From Shumkonia mesophila (GTDB lineage: Bacteria; Pseudomonadota; Alphaproteobacteria; Rhodospirillales; Shumkoniaceae): 64,000 bases of DNA. The position numbers were made by a program, and so were the translations under genes. Positions within the stretch are counted from its first letter, which is position 1. Each line of letters opens with the position of its first letter. Of this stretch, positions 46,836 to 54,963 are shown one piece after another. The notes beneath the pieces were generated by a model, which saw only the letters and a list, made by a program, of their open reading frames with translations, was not told the DNA's origin and did not search any database. The stretch spans positions 96,679 through 160,678 of the forward strand of contig NZ_JAOTID010000013.1 in assembly GCF_026163695.1 (NCBI RefSeq), given 5' to 3'.

Positions 46836-47058
46836 GGTCGGCTTTCCTTCGTCCGTCTGCGCTGGCGCGCACTATGAAACCGCGTCCGTCGTTTGGCCAT
46901 CCGCTTTTTGGCGTCGTTCGTCTGGGCATCTGGCCCGCCAATTGCTAAGGGTGGCGCAACGGAGCGCAAACCCATGGGAAACGGAGTCCGAGGATGATTT
47001 CCAGGTCAGTCGGCGTGGGCATGTGCCCAAAGGCCGGGCAGCGGCGGAGCGCCGCCCC

Positions 47059-48642
47059 ATGCTGAACACCGCCGCCGCCTACGGCGGCATGGCCGTCGCC
47101 CCCCACCACCTGGCCGCCGAGGCCGGCGGCGCCATCCTGAGAGAGGGCGGCACCGCCGTCGAGGCGATGGTCGCCATGGCGGCGGCCATCGCGGTGGTCT
47201 ATCCGCACATGAACGCCATCGGCGGCGACGGCTTCTGGATTCTGGCCGAACCGGGCCGTGAGCCGGTCGGCATCGACGCCTGCGGCGCCGCCGTGGCCGC
47301 CGCCGTGCCGGAGTTGTATGCCGGACACGACGCCATTCCGCCGCGCGGCCCGCTGGCGGCGCTGACCGTGGCGGGCACCGTTTCCGGATGGAAGGCGGCG
47401 CTCGACGCCTCGGCTTCGTGGGGCGGACGCCTGCCGCTGTCGCGCCTGCTGGCCGACGCCATCCGCCACGCCGGCGACGGCATCGCGGTGACCGTCGGCC
47501 AGGCGGCGCTGACCGCCGAGAAGCTGCCGGGCCTTAAGGACGTGCCGGGCTTCGCCGAAACCTTCCTCATCGAAGGCCGCCTGCCCGCCGCCGGCCAGCG
47601 GCTGCGCCAGCCGGCCCTGGCCGCCACCCTCGTCCACCTGGCCCGGGCCGGCCTCGACGATTTCTATCGGGGCGACGTCGCCCGCGCGCTGGCCGCCGAC
47701 CTCGGCGCGGTGGGCAGCCCGCTTCGGCTTTCCGACCTCGAATCGCACCGCCCGCTGATCGTCCGCCCGCTGTCGGCCCGGCTTTCGGTCGGCACCGTCT
47801 ACAACATGCCGCCGCCCACCCAGGGGGTGGCCTCGCTGATGATCCTCGCCCTGTTCGAGCGCCTGGGGGTCGAGGCGGCGGAAGGGTTCGCCCACGTCCA
47901 CGGGCTGGTCGAGGCCACCAAGCAGGCCTTCCTCGTGCGCAACGCCAAGGTGTGGGACCCCGCCTATATGGCCGAGCCGGCCGAGCGCTTCCTGGAGGGG
48001 CCGTTCCTCGATCGTCTGGCCGCGCGCATCGACGCCCGCCGCGCCCTGCCCTGGCCGCAGCCGGCGGCGCCGGGCGACACCGTGTGGATGGGTGCCGTCG
48101 ACCGCCACGGCCGCGCCGTCAGCTTCATCCAGAGCATCTATTGGGAATTCGGTTCGGGCGTGGTGTCGCCCCGTACCGGCGTGCTGTGGCAGAACCGCGG
48201 CATCAGCTTCGCCCTCGAGGAAGGCCACCCCAACCGGCTGGCTCCCGGGCGGCGGCCGTTCCACACCCTCAACCCGGCGCTCGCCCGTTTCGACGACGGC
48301 CGGGTGATGACCTATGGCACCATGGGCGGCGAAGGCCAGCCGCAGACCCAGGCGGCGGTGTTCAGCCGCTACGCCCTGTTCGGCCAGCCCTTGCAGGCGG
48401 CGGTCACGGCGCCGCGCTGGCTGTTGGGGCGCACCTGGGGCTCGGACAGCGCCAACCTCAAACTCGAAGGCCGCTTCGCACCGGCGCTGATCGAAGCCCT
48501 CCGCGAGGCCGGCCATGACGTCGAGGTGGTCGCGGACTTCACCGACCTGATGGGCCACGCCGGGGCCATCGTGCGCCACCCCGACGGCCGGCTCGAAGGG
48601 GCGGCCGACCCGCGCAGCGACGGCCGGGTGGCCGCCCTCTAG
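47059..48642 (+). CDS. ggt: Gamma-glutamyltransferase family protein
   Basis: An Ntn-hydrolase family enzyme that cleaves or transfers gamma-glutamyl groups, e.g. from glutathione, or in related members hydrolyses other acyl compounds. The 527-residue protein starts with GMAVAPHHLAAEAGGAILREGGTAVEAMVA and has the nucleophile region GDTVWMGAVD near residue 343, in which Thr is kept but the usual TTHxSVVD is altered. GTMGGEGQPQTQ follows. No signal peptide is visible, unlike E. coli Ggt, suggesting a cytoplasmic acylase-type member. ATG 47059 has only a weak GGAG site. Confidence 0.9.
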   Translation: MLNTAAAYGGMAVAPHHLAAEAGGAILREGGTAVEAMVAMAAAIAVVYPHMNAIGGDGFWILAEPGREPVGIDACGAAVAAAVPELYAGHDAIPPRGPLAALTVAGTVSGWKAALDASASWGGRLPLSRLLADAIRHAGDGIAVTVGQAALTAEKLPGLKDVPGFAETFLIEGRLPAAGQRLRQPALAATLVHLARAGLDDFYRGDVARALAADLGAVGSPLRLSDLESHRPLIVRPLSARLSVGTVYNMPPPTQGVASLMILALFERLGVEAAEGFAHVHGLVEATKQAFLVRNAKVWDPAYMAEPAERFLEGPFLDRLAARIDARRALPWPQPAAPGDTVWMGAVDRHGRAVSFIQSIYWEFGSGVVSPRTGVLWQNRGISFALEEGHPNRLAPGRRPFHTLNPALARFDDGRVMTYGTMGGEGQPQTQAAVFSRYALFGQPLQAAVTAPRWLLGRTWGSDSANLKLEGRFAPALIEALREAGHDVEVVADFTDLMGHAGAIVRHPDGRLEGAADPRSDGRVAAL

Positions 48643-48652
48643 GGCCTCGCCA

Positions 48653-49486
48653 TCAGAGGAGGCTCCAGAACATGCGCAGCGAGGTGACCAGCAGGAAGAA
48701 GCCGAAGGCCAGGCGCAGCGTCCGGGGCTTGATGGTGTGGGCGATGCGCACGCCGACGGGCGCCATGGTCATGGTCGCCGGCACGATCAGCGCGAAGCCG
48801 ATGAGGTTGGCGTAGCCGATGCTGAGCGGCGGCAGGTTGGCGGCGCCGAGCCCGGCCAGGATGAAGCCGATGGCGCCCGGCACGCCGATGATGAAGCCGA
48901 TGGCCGACGCGGTGCCGACGGCCCGGCGGATGGGATAGTTGAAAGCGGTCAGGATGGGCACGGTCAGGGTGCCGCCGCCGATGCCCATCATCACCGAGAA
49001 GGCGCCGATGCCGAGGCCCATGGCGGCGCGCCCGATGCCGCCCGGCAGGGCGTCGGCAAGGGTCATGCCCTCCTTGCGGAAGGCCATGTTGGCGGCAACC
49101 AGCAGCGCGATCACGGCGAACACCGCGGTCAGAACCTGGCCGCGCACGTTGCCGCCCAGGATCGTGCCGGCCAGCACGCCGATGAAGATGGCCGGGCCCC
49201 AGGACTTCAGCAGGTCGACGTCGATGCCGCCGCGCTTGTAGTGGGAACGGGCCGACATGATCGAGGTCGGAATGATGGTGGCCAGCGAGGTGCCGACCGC
49301 CAGGTGCATGCGTACCGCCTCGTCGATGCCCAAGAACAGGAACACGTTGAACAGCACCGGCACGATGACGATGCCGCCGCCGACGCCGAGAAGGCCGGCC
49401 AGGATGCCGGCGACGACGCCGGCCAACAGGATTCCGCCCGCGAAAAAAAGGAAGAACTGCGGGTCCGCGAAAAAGCTATCGACCAT
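48653..49486 (-). CDS. TauE/SafE-family permease
   Basis: An inner-membrane protein with about eight segments, in a family linked to export of sulfite, sulfonates or other organic anions. The 277-residue protein shows the repeated glycine-rich motifs GLLGVGGGIVIVPVLF (residues 32-47) and SVMMGIGGGTLTVPILTAFNYP (about 163-184), the two inverted halves of the fold. SLATIIPTSIMSARSHYKRGGID is also typical. It ends 10 bp past the Ggt stop on the opposite strand. Substrate not evident. Confidence 0.92.
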   Translation of the reverse strand: MVDSFFADPQFFLFFAGGILLAGVVAGILAGLLGVGGGIVIVPVLFNVFLFLGIDEAVRMHLAVGTSLATIIPTSIMSARSHYKRGGIDVDLLKSWGPAIFIGVLAGTILGGNVRGQVLTAVFAVIALLVAANMAFRKEGMTLADALPGGIGRAAMGLGIGAFSVMMGIGGGTLTVPILTAFNYPIRRAVGTASAIGFIIGVPGAIGFILAGLGAANLPPLSIGYANLIGFALIVPATMTMAPVGVRIAHTIKPRTLRLAFGFFLLVTSLRMFWSLL

Positions 49487-49574
49487 TTTGTTGTTTCCGT
49501 TGGACTTTCGGCTGTGACAAGGACCCGGCGGCCGGGCGACCCGGCCGCCGCGAAAGGGAAGCGATCGGCCTTCG

Positions 49575-50900
49575 TCACCAGCCGATAAGCTTCGGCAGCC
49601 AGGAAGTCAACTGGGGGAAGACGAACAGCAGGGACAGGCCGATCAGTTGCAGGCCGATGAAGGGAATGACGCCGCGGTAGATGTCGACCGTCGTCACCCC
49701 GGCCGGGGCCACGCCCTTGAGGAAAAACAGCGCCCAGCCGAAGGGCGGCGTCAGGAAACTGGTCTGCAGGTTCATGGCGACCAGGATGGACAGCCACACC
49801 ATGTCCAGCTCGGTGCCGGCGAACACCGGCAGGAACATCGGCAGCACGATGTAGGAGATCTCGATCCATTCGAGGAAAAAGCCGAGCGCGAAAATCAGCG
49901 CCATCATGAACAAAAGGCTGCCCTCGAGCCCCCCCGGCACCAGGGAGAACAGGTGCTCGATCAGCCTTTCGCCGCCGAGGCCGCGGAAGGCCAGGCCGAA
50001 GGGCTGGGCGCAGATCAGGATGAAGAAGACCATGGCCGAGGTGACGAGCGAGGCGCGGCAGACCTCCTTCAGCGTCGCCAGATCGAGGCGGCCGGCAACG
50101 AGCGCCAGCAGCAGGGCGCCCAATGCCCCCATCGAGGCGGCCTCGGTGGGCGCCGCCACGCCGCCGACGATGGACCCCAGCACGGCGAACACCAGCACCA
50201 AAGGCGGCGTCACCACGCGGATCATCTTGCCGGCCAGCGCGCGGCGCGACAGCGCGGCCCGTTCGGCGGCGGGGATGGCCGGCACCATTTGCGGCCGGAA
50301 GACGCCGAGACCGACGATGTAGAGCGCCATGATCCCGGCCAGCATCAAACCCGGCACCATGGCGGCGGCAAACAGCGTTCCCACCGACAGGCCCAGGATG
50401 TCGGCCAGCAGGATGAGCACCAGGCTGGGCGGGATGATCTGCCCCAGGGTGCCCGAGGCGCAGATGGCGCCGCACGCCACCCCCTTGTCGTAGCCGCGCG
50501 CCACCAGGGGCCGGAGCGCCAGCAGGCCCATGGTGACGACGGTGGCGCCGACGACACCGGAGGAAGCGCCCATCAGCACGCCGACCAGCACGATGGCCAG
50601 CCCCATGCCGCCGCGCAGCCGCCCCATGGCGTGGCCGATGACGTCGATCAGGTCCTCGGCCATGCGCGACTTCTCGAGCATGATGCCCATGAAGATGAAA
50701 AGCGGCAGCGCCAGCAGGGTGTAGTTGGTGACGACGCCATAGATGCGGGCCGGCAGCAGGTTGAACAGCCCGGTTCCGAAACCGAGATAGCCGAACACCA
50801 GGCCGGACGCGGCCAGCGCGATGGCGACGGGGATGCCGGTCACCAGGAAGGCGAAAAACGCCCCCAGCATCCCAAGGGCGAGCCATTCGTTGCCGGTCAT
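49575..50900 (-). CDS. TRAP transporter large permease (second system)
   Basis: The 441-residue DctM subunit, with about 12 segments and conserved blocks LPLFIFMGIMLEKSRMAEDLID, GASSGVVGATVVTMGLLALRP and GTLGQIIPPSLVLILL. FLTPPFGWALFFLKGVAPAGVTT near the C-terminus is typical of the family-7 TRAP (TakP-type, keto-acid or mannitol-type) systems. It overlaps the small permease by 4 bp and is the last gene of the operon. Confidence 0.95.
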   Translation of the reverse strand: MTGNEWLALGMLGAFFAFLVTGIPVAIALAASGLVFGYLGFGTGLFNLLPARIYGVVTNYTLLALPLFIFMGIMLEKSRMAEDLIDVIGHAMGRLRGGMGLAIVLVGVLMGASSGVVGATVVTMGLLALRPLVARGYDKGVACGAICASGTLGQIIPPSLVLILLADILGLSVGTLFAAAMVPGLMLAGIMALYIVGLGVFRPQMVPAIPAAERAALSRRALAGKMIRVVTPPLVLVFAVLGSIVGGVAAPTEAASMGALGALLLALVAGRLDLATLKEVCRASLVTSAMVFFILICAQPFGLAFRGLGGERLIEHLFSLVPGGLEGSLLFMMALIFALGFFLEWIEISYIVLPMFLPVFAGTELDMVWLSILVAMNLQTSFLTPPFGWALFFLKGVAPAGVTTVDIYRGVIPFIGLQLIGLSLLFVFPQLTSWLPKLIGW

Positions 50901-51478
50901 GACAGGGCCGCGGCCTCGCTCGCACGCCGCCCCGGCTCGACGACGGCGTCTTCCCGGGAGGTCATCTGGGCCAGCTGCAGCGCCACGTGGAGGGCCTGCG
51001 CCACGGCCTGCAATCCGAAGCAGGCGAAGCCGGCCGGAATGAACGCCTTGAGCAGCCAGCGGTAGGGCAGCCCGCCGGGATCGGGCGAACCTTCGGCCAA
51101 TTGCAGGGATTGCGCGACATAGGGAACGGAGAGCGCGACGACGGCCGCCGCCAGGCCGATCATCATCAGGGCCGCGATCAGGTCGATGATGGCGGTGGCC
51201 CGCCCCGACAGGCGATCATAGAGGAAGTCCACGCGCACGTGGGCCCCCTTGTGCATGCCGTAGGCCATGCCGAACAGCGCGATCGGCGCGATCAGATGCC
51301 ATTCCAGCTCCTGGAGCGCCACCGACCCGGTGTTGAAGACATAGCGCAGCAGAACGTTGGCGGCGACGACGAGCACCAAGGCAAGGCCGACCCAGGCGGT
51401 GGCGGCCCCGGTCCCGTCGATGACGGTGCCGATCGCCCCTTCCGCCCGGCGGGCCCAATCGGGTACGGAGCGGCTCAT
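50897..51478 (-). CDS. TRAP transporter small permease (second system)
   Basis: The 193-residue DctQ subunit with four membrane segments: WVGLALVLVVAANVLLRYVFN, SVALQELEWHLIAPIALFGMAYGMHKGAHVRVDFLYDRL, IIDLIAALMMIGLAAAVVAL and WLLKAFIPAGFACFGLQAV. The long aromatic segment HVRVDFLYDRLS is typical of the small permease partnered with TakP-type binding proteins. The ATG at 51478 is 2 bp after the dctP stop. Confidence 0.94.
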   Translation of the reverse strand: MSRSVPDWARRAEGAIGTVIDGTGAATAWVGLALVLVVAANVLLRYVFNTGSVALQELEWHLIAPIALFGMAYGMHKGAHVRVDFLYDRLSGRATAIIDLIAALMMIGLAAAVVALSVPYVAQSLQLAEGSPDPGGLPYRWLLKAFIPAGFACFGLQAVAQALHVALQLAQMTSREDAVVEPGRRASEAAALS

Positions 51479-51480
51479 GA

Positions 51481-52596
51481 TCAAACCTCCTTGCCGTCGG
51501 TCGCGATGAGGGCGTGATAGGGCTTCTCCGAAATCTCCGACCACGAGCGATGCTTGGCGCGGAACGCCATGAAGGCGTCGTGCACCTTGCGGGTCGCCGG
51601 GTCCTTGGCGGCCTCGGCCTCGAGCACCTGTTCGGTCACCTCGCGCAGACGCCGCACGATGGCGGGCGCGAGCTGGCCGGTCTTCACGCCCCCGTTCTTG
51701 ACCAGATCCTCCAGCGCGTCGGCGTTGTTGGCCTCCGACCACGCCTGGCTTTCGACGTTGCAGGCCATGGCCGCCGTCTTGACGATGGCTTGCAGGTCCT
51801 TGGGCAGGGTCGCCCAGGCCTTGAGGTTGATCAGCAGTTCGGTGACGTTGGAGGGTTCGTGCCATCCCGTCGTGTAGTAGTACTTGGCGGCCTTGTGCAG
51901 GCCCAGGCGGCGGTCCTGGTAGGGACCGACGAACTCGGCGGCGTCGATGACGCCGCGCTCCAGCGCCGGGAAGATCTCGCCGCCGGGCAGCAGCTTGACC
52001 TCGACGCCGAGCGCCGCGTAGACCTTCCCGGCCAGGCCGGGAATGCGCATCTTGAGGCCCTTGAAGTCCTCGACGGATTCGATCGGCTTGCGGAACCAGC
52101 CGGTCATCTGGACGCCGGTGTTGCCCATCGGGAAGGCGATCAGCCCCTGCGGCTTATAGAGTTCGTGCCACAGCTCCAGCCCGCCCCCCTGATAGAGCCA
52201 GGCGTTCATGCCCTGGAAATTGAGCCCGAAAGGCACCGTGGTGAAGTACTGGGCGGCGAACAGCTTGCCGGCCCAGAAGTAGGAGTTGGCGGCGTTCATC
52301 TCGACGGTGCCGGCCCGCACGGCGTCGAACCCTTCGAGCGCCGGGATCAGTTCGCCGGCCGCGAAGTGTTGGATGGCCAGGCGGCCGTCGGACATCTCGG
52401 CCACCTTCTTGCAGAAGTCGGTCGGGCTGCCGGGGCCGACCGCGTAGAAGGGCGAGCCGGCGCCATAGGCGTTGGTCATCTTCCAGTTGATGGTTTCCTT
52501 GGCCCGGACGATGCCGGGAGCGGCGATGGCGCCGACAACGCCGATTCCGCCGAGGGCCGCGGCTTTGACAAATCGGCGGCGTTCAAGATAAGCCAT
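51481..52596 (-). CDS. TRAP substrate-binding protein with Tat signal (TakP-type)
   Basis: The 371-residue periplasmic receptor starts MAYLERRRFVKAAALGGIGV, a twin-arginine signal (ERRRF plus hydrophobic stretch), so the folded protein is exported by Tat. The mature part has DctP motifs: SYFWAGKLFAAQYFTTVPFG, MRIPGLAGKVYAALGVEVKLLPGGEIFPALERGVIDAAEFVGPY. That set is characteristic of TakP-like proteins, which bind 2-oxo acids with sodium. The ATG at 52596 has an AAGGA site. The divergent GntR gene lies about 200 bp away. Confidence 0.94.
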   Translation of the reverse strand: MAYLERRRFVKAAALGGIGVVGAIAAPGIVRAKETINWKMTNAYGAGSPFYAVGPGSPTDFCKKVAEMSDGRLAIQHFAAGELIPALEGFDAVRAGTVEMNAANSYFWAGKLFAAQYFTTVPFGLNFQGMNAWLYQGGGLELWHELYKPQGLIAFPMGNTGVQMTGWFRKPIESVEDFKGLKMRIPGLAGKVYAALGVEVKLLPGGEIFPALERGVIDAAEFVGPYQDRRLGLHKAAKYYYTTGWHEPSNVTELLINLKAWATLPKDLQAIVKTAAMACNVESQAWSEANNADALEDLVKNGGVKTGQLAPAIVRRLREVTEQVLEAEAAKDPATRKVHDAFMAFRAKHRSWSEISEKPYHALIATDGKEV

Positions 52597-52628
52597 GGGA
52601 TGAATTCCTTTGCACCACGAAACGGACG

Positions 52629-52656
52629 TGTATACATCTCGCAAAGGCCATGCCAA
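52629..52656 (-). promoter_or_regulatory. TRAP promoter with overlapping GntR-like TGTATACA operator
   Basis: TTGGCA (52656-52651), a 16-bp spacer and TATACA (52634-52629) resemble a sigma-70 promoter for the second TRAP operon. The -10 element lies inside the perfect palindrome TGTATACA (52629-52636), a common FCD-GntR core. The gene for such a regulator is divergent and adjacent, so repression of transport is inferred. Confidence 0.5.
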
Positions 52657-52797
52657 CTCGTAACATATTGATTTATATCGAATTATGAAAGCCGCGCGGC
52701 AACGATATGCATATTATTTAACCTGCACCATAATCGTGCCTATATATTATACAATCTGCCGCCCGAACGCGGCGCCTTAGGGATGGGAACGTAGGTC

Positions 52798-53481
52798 ATG
52801 CCCCGATCCGTCGACCAGCACGCGCCGGCCCAGGCCGTCTGTCAGGCCTTGGAGGACGACATCGTGACCGGCCGGCTGCTTCCCGGCACCCGCCTGGAGG
52901 AACCGCAACTGGCCCGCCGCTTCGGCGTATCGCGCACGCCGGTCCGCGAGGCGTTGCACCTGCTGGCCGCCACCGAACTGGTGGAACGGCGCCTGGGCCG
53001 CGGCGTGATCGTTTCTTTGGTAACGCCCGAGCGCCTGTCCGCCATGTTCGACGCCATGGCCGAGTTGGAAGCGGCGTGCGGCCGCTTGGCCAGCCGGCGG
53101 ATGAGCCCTGCCGAGCGCGGCCGCCTGGAGACCCTGCACCGCGCCATGGCGCGTGCCGTCTGCGAGGGGGCCGCCGAATCCTACGAGAAGCAGAACCGCG
53201 CCTTTCACGACACCATCTATGGCGGGGCGCGCAGTTCCGTCCTGGTCGATCTGACCAAGTCCACCCGGCGGCGCGTGGCGCCGTTCCGGCGGGTCCAGTT
53301 CAATGATTTGCGGCGCCTCGCCGGGTCCTATGACGAACACCAGCGCATCGTCGCCGCCATCCTGCAGGGCGCCGAGGAACGCGCCGCGACCGAGCTTCGC
53401 GCCCACATCATGTCGGTTCACGACCTGGCGCAGGACTATCTTGCCGGCCTGCGGGGGAACGCCGGCCGCCCGGCGGCCTGA
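52798..53481 (+). CDS. GntR-family regulator, FCD subfamily
   Basis: A 227-residue repressor-type protein. Residues about 14-75 are a winged helix with LEDDIVTGRLLPGTRLEEPQLARRFGVSRTPVREALHLL, and the remainder is an all-helical FCD ligand-binding domain with metal or ligand-binding residues in NRAFHDTIY and DEHQRIVAAI. Such regulators sense carboxylates and act on nearby transporters. It is divergent from the TakP-type TRAP operon, which it probably controls. Confidence 0.93.
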   Translation: MPRSVDQHAPAQAVCQALEDDIVTGRLLPGTRLEEPQLARRFGVSRTPVREALHLLAATELVERRLGRGVIVSLVTPERLSAMFDAMAELEAACGRLASRRMSPAERGRLETLHRAMARAVCEGAAESYEKQNRAFHDTIYGGARSSVLVDLTKSTRRRVAPFRRVQFNDLRRLAGSYDEHQRIVAAILQGAEERAATELRAHIMSVHDLAQDYLAGLRGNAGRPAA

Positions 53482-53486
53482 CGGGA

Positions 53487-54098
53487 TCAGGCCGCGGCGC
53501 GGACCGACCGGCTGCGCCGCAGGCGGTACCAGGTCAACAGCGCGAAGGCGGGCGCGCCCACCGCGGCGCCGACCACGAAGGGCATCTGCCAGCCCAGCCA
53601 GACCACCGGCGCGAAGAGATACAGCACATCGTCGAAGTCGAAGCCGGCGAAGCCGGGATAGGCCTTCTCGCCGGTGTCCTGGTTTTCGTTATCGATGACC
53701 TCGGCCAGAATTTCAGCCGCCACCACGCCAGCCGCCCCCAGCGTCCCCATCAGGATGGCCCAGCCGCCCAGGTCGGTGCCCCGAAGCCCGATGCCGGCCC
53801 CCAGAAAGAACAGGGCGGTGACGCCGATGTCGGCCACCATGTCGTACTTGTGGCCCCACGGACTGGCCTTGCCGCTGACCCTGGCCAGTTCGCCGTCGGC
53901 GCGGTCGAGAAAGGCCGACAGCAGCCACAGCCAGCCGCCGGCGATGTCCCACGAGCGTTCGCCCACCGCGAACGCCGCGCAGGCGGCCAGCCCGGTGAGC
54001 AGGCGCAGCGTGGTGATATGGTTGGGCGTCACCGGCGTGTCGACCAGGGGAAGGATGACCACGTGGGCCATCTTATGGGTCCAGGAATCACCGACCAT
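53487..54098 (-). CDS. CDP-alcohol phosphatidyltransferase-type membrane protein (1)
   Basis: An integral membrane enzyme of the family that transfers a phosphoalcohol from CDP-diacylglycerol or CDP-alcohol donors. The 203-residue protein has about six segments and the full catalytic motif D-x2-D-G-x2-A-R-x8-G-x3-D-x3-D at residues about 64-90 (LDRADGELARVSG...HKYDMVAD). The acceptor is not evident. It follows hpnK by 40 bp on the same strand, so it may be the last gene of the hopanoid operon. A related gene lies at the other end of that operon. Confidence 0.88.
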   Translation of the reverse strand: MVGDSWTHKMAHVVILPLVDTPVTPNHITTLRLLTGLAACAAFAVGERSWDIAGGWLWLLSAFLDRADGELARVSGKASPWGHKYDMVADIGVTALFFLGAGIGLRGTDLGGWAILMGTLGAAGVVAAEILAEVIDNENQDTGEKAYPGFAGFDFDDVLYLFAPVVWLGWQMPFVVGAAVGAPAFALLTWYRLRRSRSVRAAA

Positions 54099-54138
54099 GA
54101 ATACGGGCTCCGGTTCGAAGTGTGGCTTCAGGCGGGTA

Positions 54139-54963
54139 TCACAATCCGCGAAAGGTCGTCAATGTGGCGCCGGTCACCGCCAGGCGGACGTCGGGGTCGA
54201 TCAGGGCCGCGAATTCGTCCTCGAAGCGGAAGTGCGCCGCCTCCGGCTCGATCTCCCGCCAGCGGCGGGTGGCGGGATGGGAAAAGATTTCCGACACCCC
54301 TTCGGGCAAGGAGGCGAGAAGGGATAGCAGATGGCGGCGATCCATGCGACCGCAATCGCCGATGCCGAAGGCGAAATCGTTGTGGCGGACGCCGGCGGCG
54401 TCGAGGCGGCGGCGCATGAGCGCAATCCACAGGCCGAGGAAAAGACGCCCCAGCCGGGCCAAAAGGCCGCCCCCGGCAGCCGGCTCGAACGGCAGGCGCA
54501 CGGCGGTCATGCCGTACTCGCGCCCGATGGCGATGATGAGGCCCAGCACCGTCGGGTGGACGTGCATGTGATTGTGGGCGTTGACGTGATCGAGCGGCAG
54601 GCCGGTTTGCCGGAAGGCCGCGAACTGGGCGCGGATCTCGGCCGCCAGCTGGCGGCGCACCTTGGGCAGGAAGAAATAGCGGAAGCCGGCCCTGACCAGA
54701 TTGGCGTCGAAGCGCCCCTCGGCGTCGACCAGATCGGGAATTTCCGCGGGCGGCAGCACCGCATGGCCGCGCACGACAACGAGGTGAAGGCCGACACCGA
54801 GGCCAGGCAGCCGTTTCGCCCGCTCGACGGCATCCGCCGCAGCCGGCGCCCCCACCATCAGGCACGTCGCGGTCAGGATGCCCCGGCTGTGGGCTTCCTC
54901 GATGGCCTCGTTGACCGGCGCCGACAGGCCGAAGTCGTCGCCCGTGACAATCAGGCGTTTCAG
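54139..54963 (-). CDS. hpnK: Hopanoid biosynthesis-associated deacetylase HpnK (ChbG/YdjC fold)
   Basis: HpnK deacetylates the N-acetylglucosamine placed on bacteriohopanetetrol by HpnI. The protein starts with IVTGDDFGLSAPVNEAI, has metal-ligand histidines in GVGLHLVV and HVNAHNHMHVHP, and ends near a conserved FSHPA segment. The first in-frame Met lies after the DDFG site, so translation must begin upstream. A CTG at 54963 forms an NTGA overlap with the hpnJ stop and has GGGAGA 8 bp upstream (274 aa); it is preferred. A GTG at 54984 (281 aa) is the alternative. Confidence 0.9.
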   Translation of the reverse strand: MKRLIVTGDDFGLSAPVNEAIEEAHSRGILTATCLMVGAPAAADAVERAKRLPGLGVGLHLVVVRGHAVLPPAEIPDLVDAEGRFDANLVRAGFRYFFLPKVRRQLAAEIRAQFAAFRQTGLPLDHVNAHNHMHVHPTVLGLIIAIGREYGMTAVRLPFEPAAGGGLLARLGRLFLGLWIALMRRRLDAAGVRHNDFAFGIGDCGRMDRRHLLSLLASLPEGVSEIFSHPATRRWREIEPEAAHFRFEDEFAALIDPDVRLAVTGATLTTFRGL

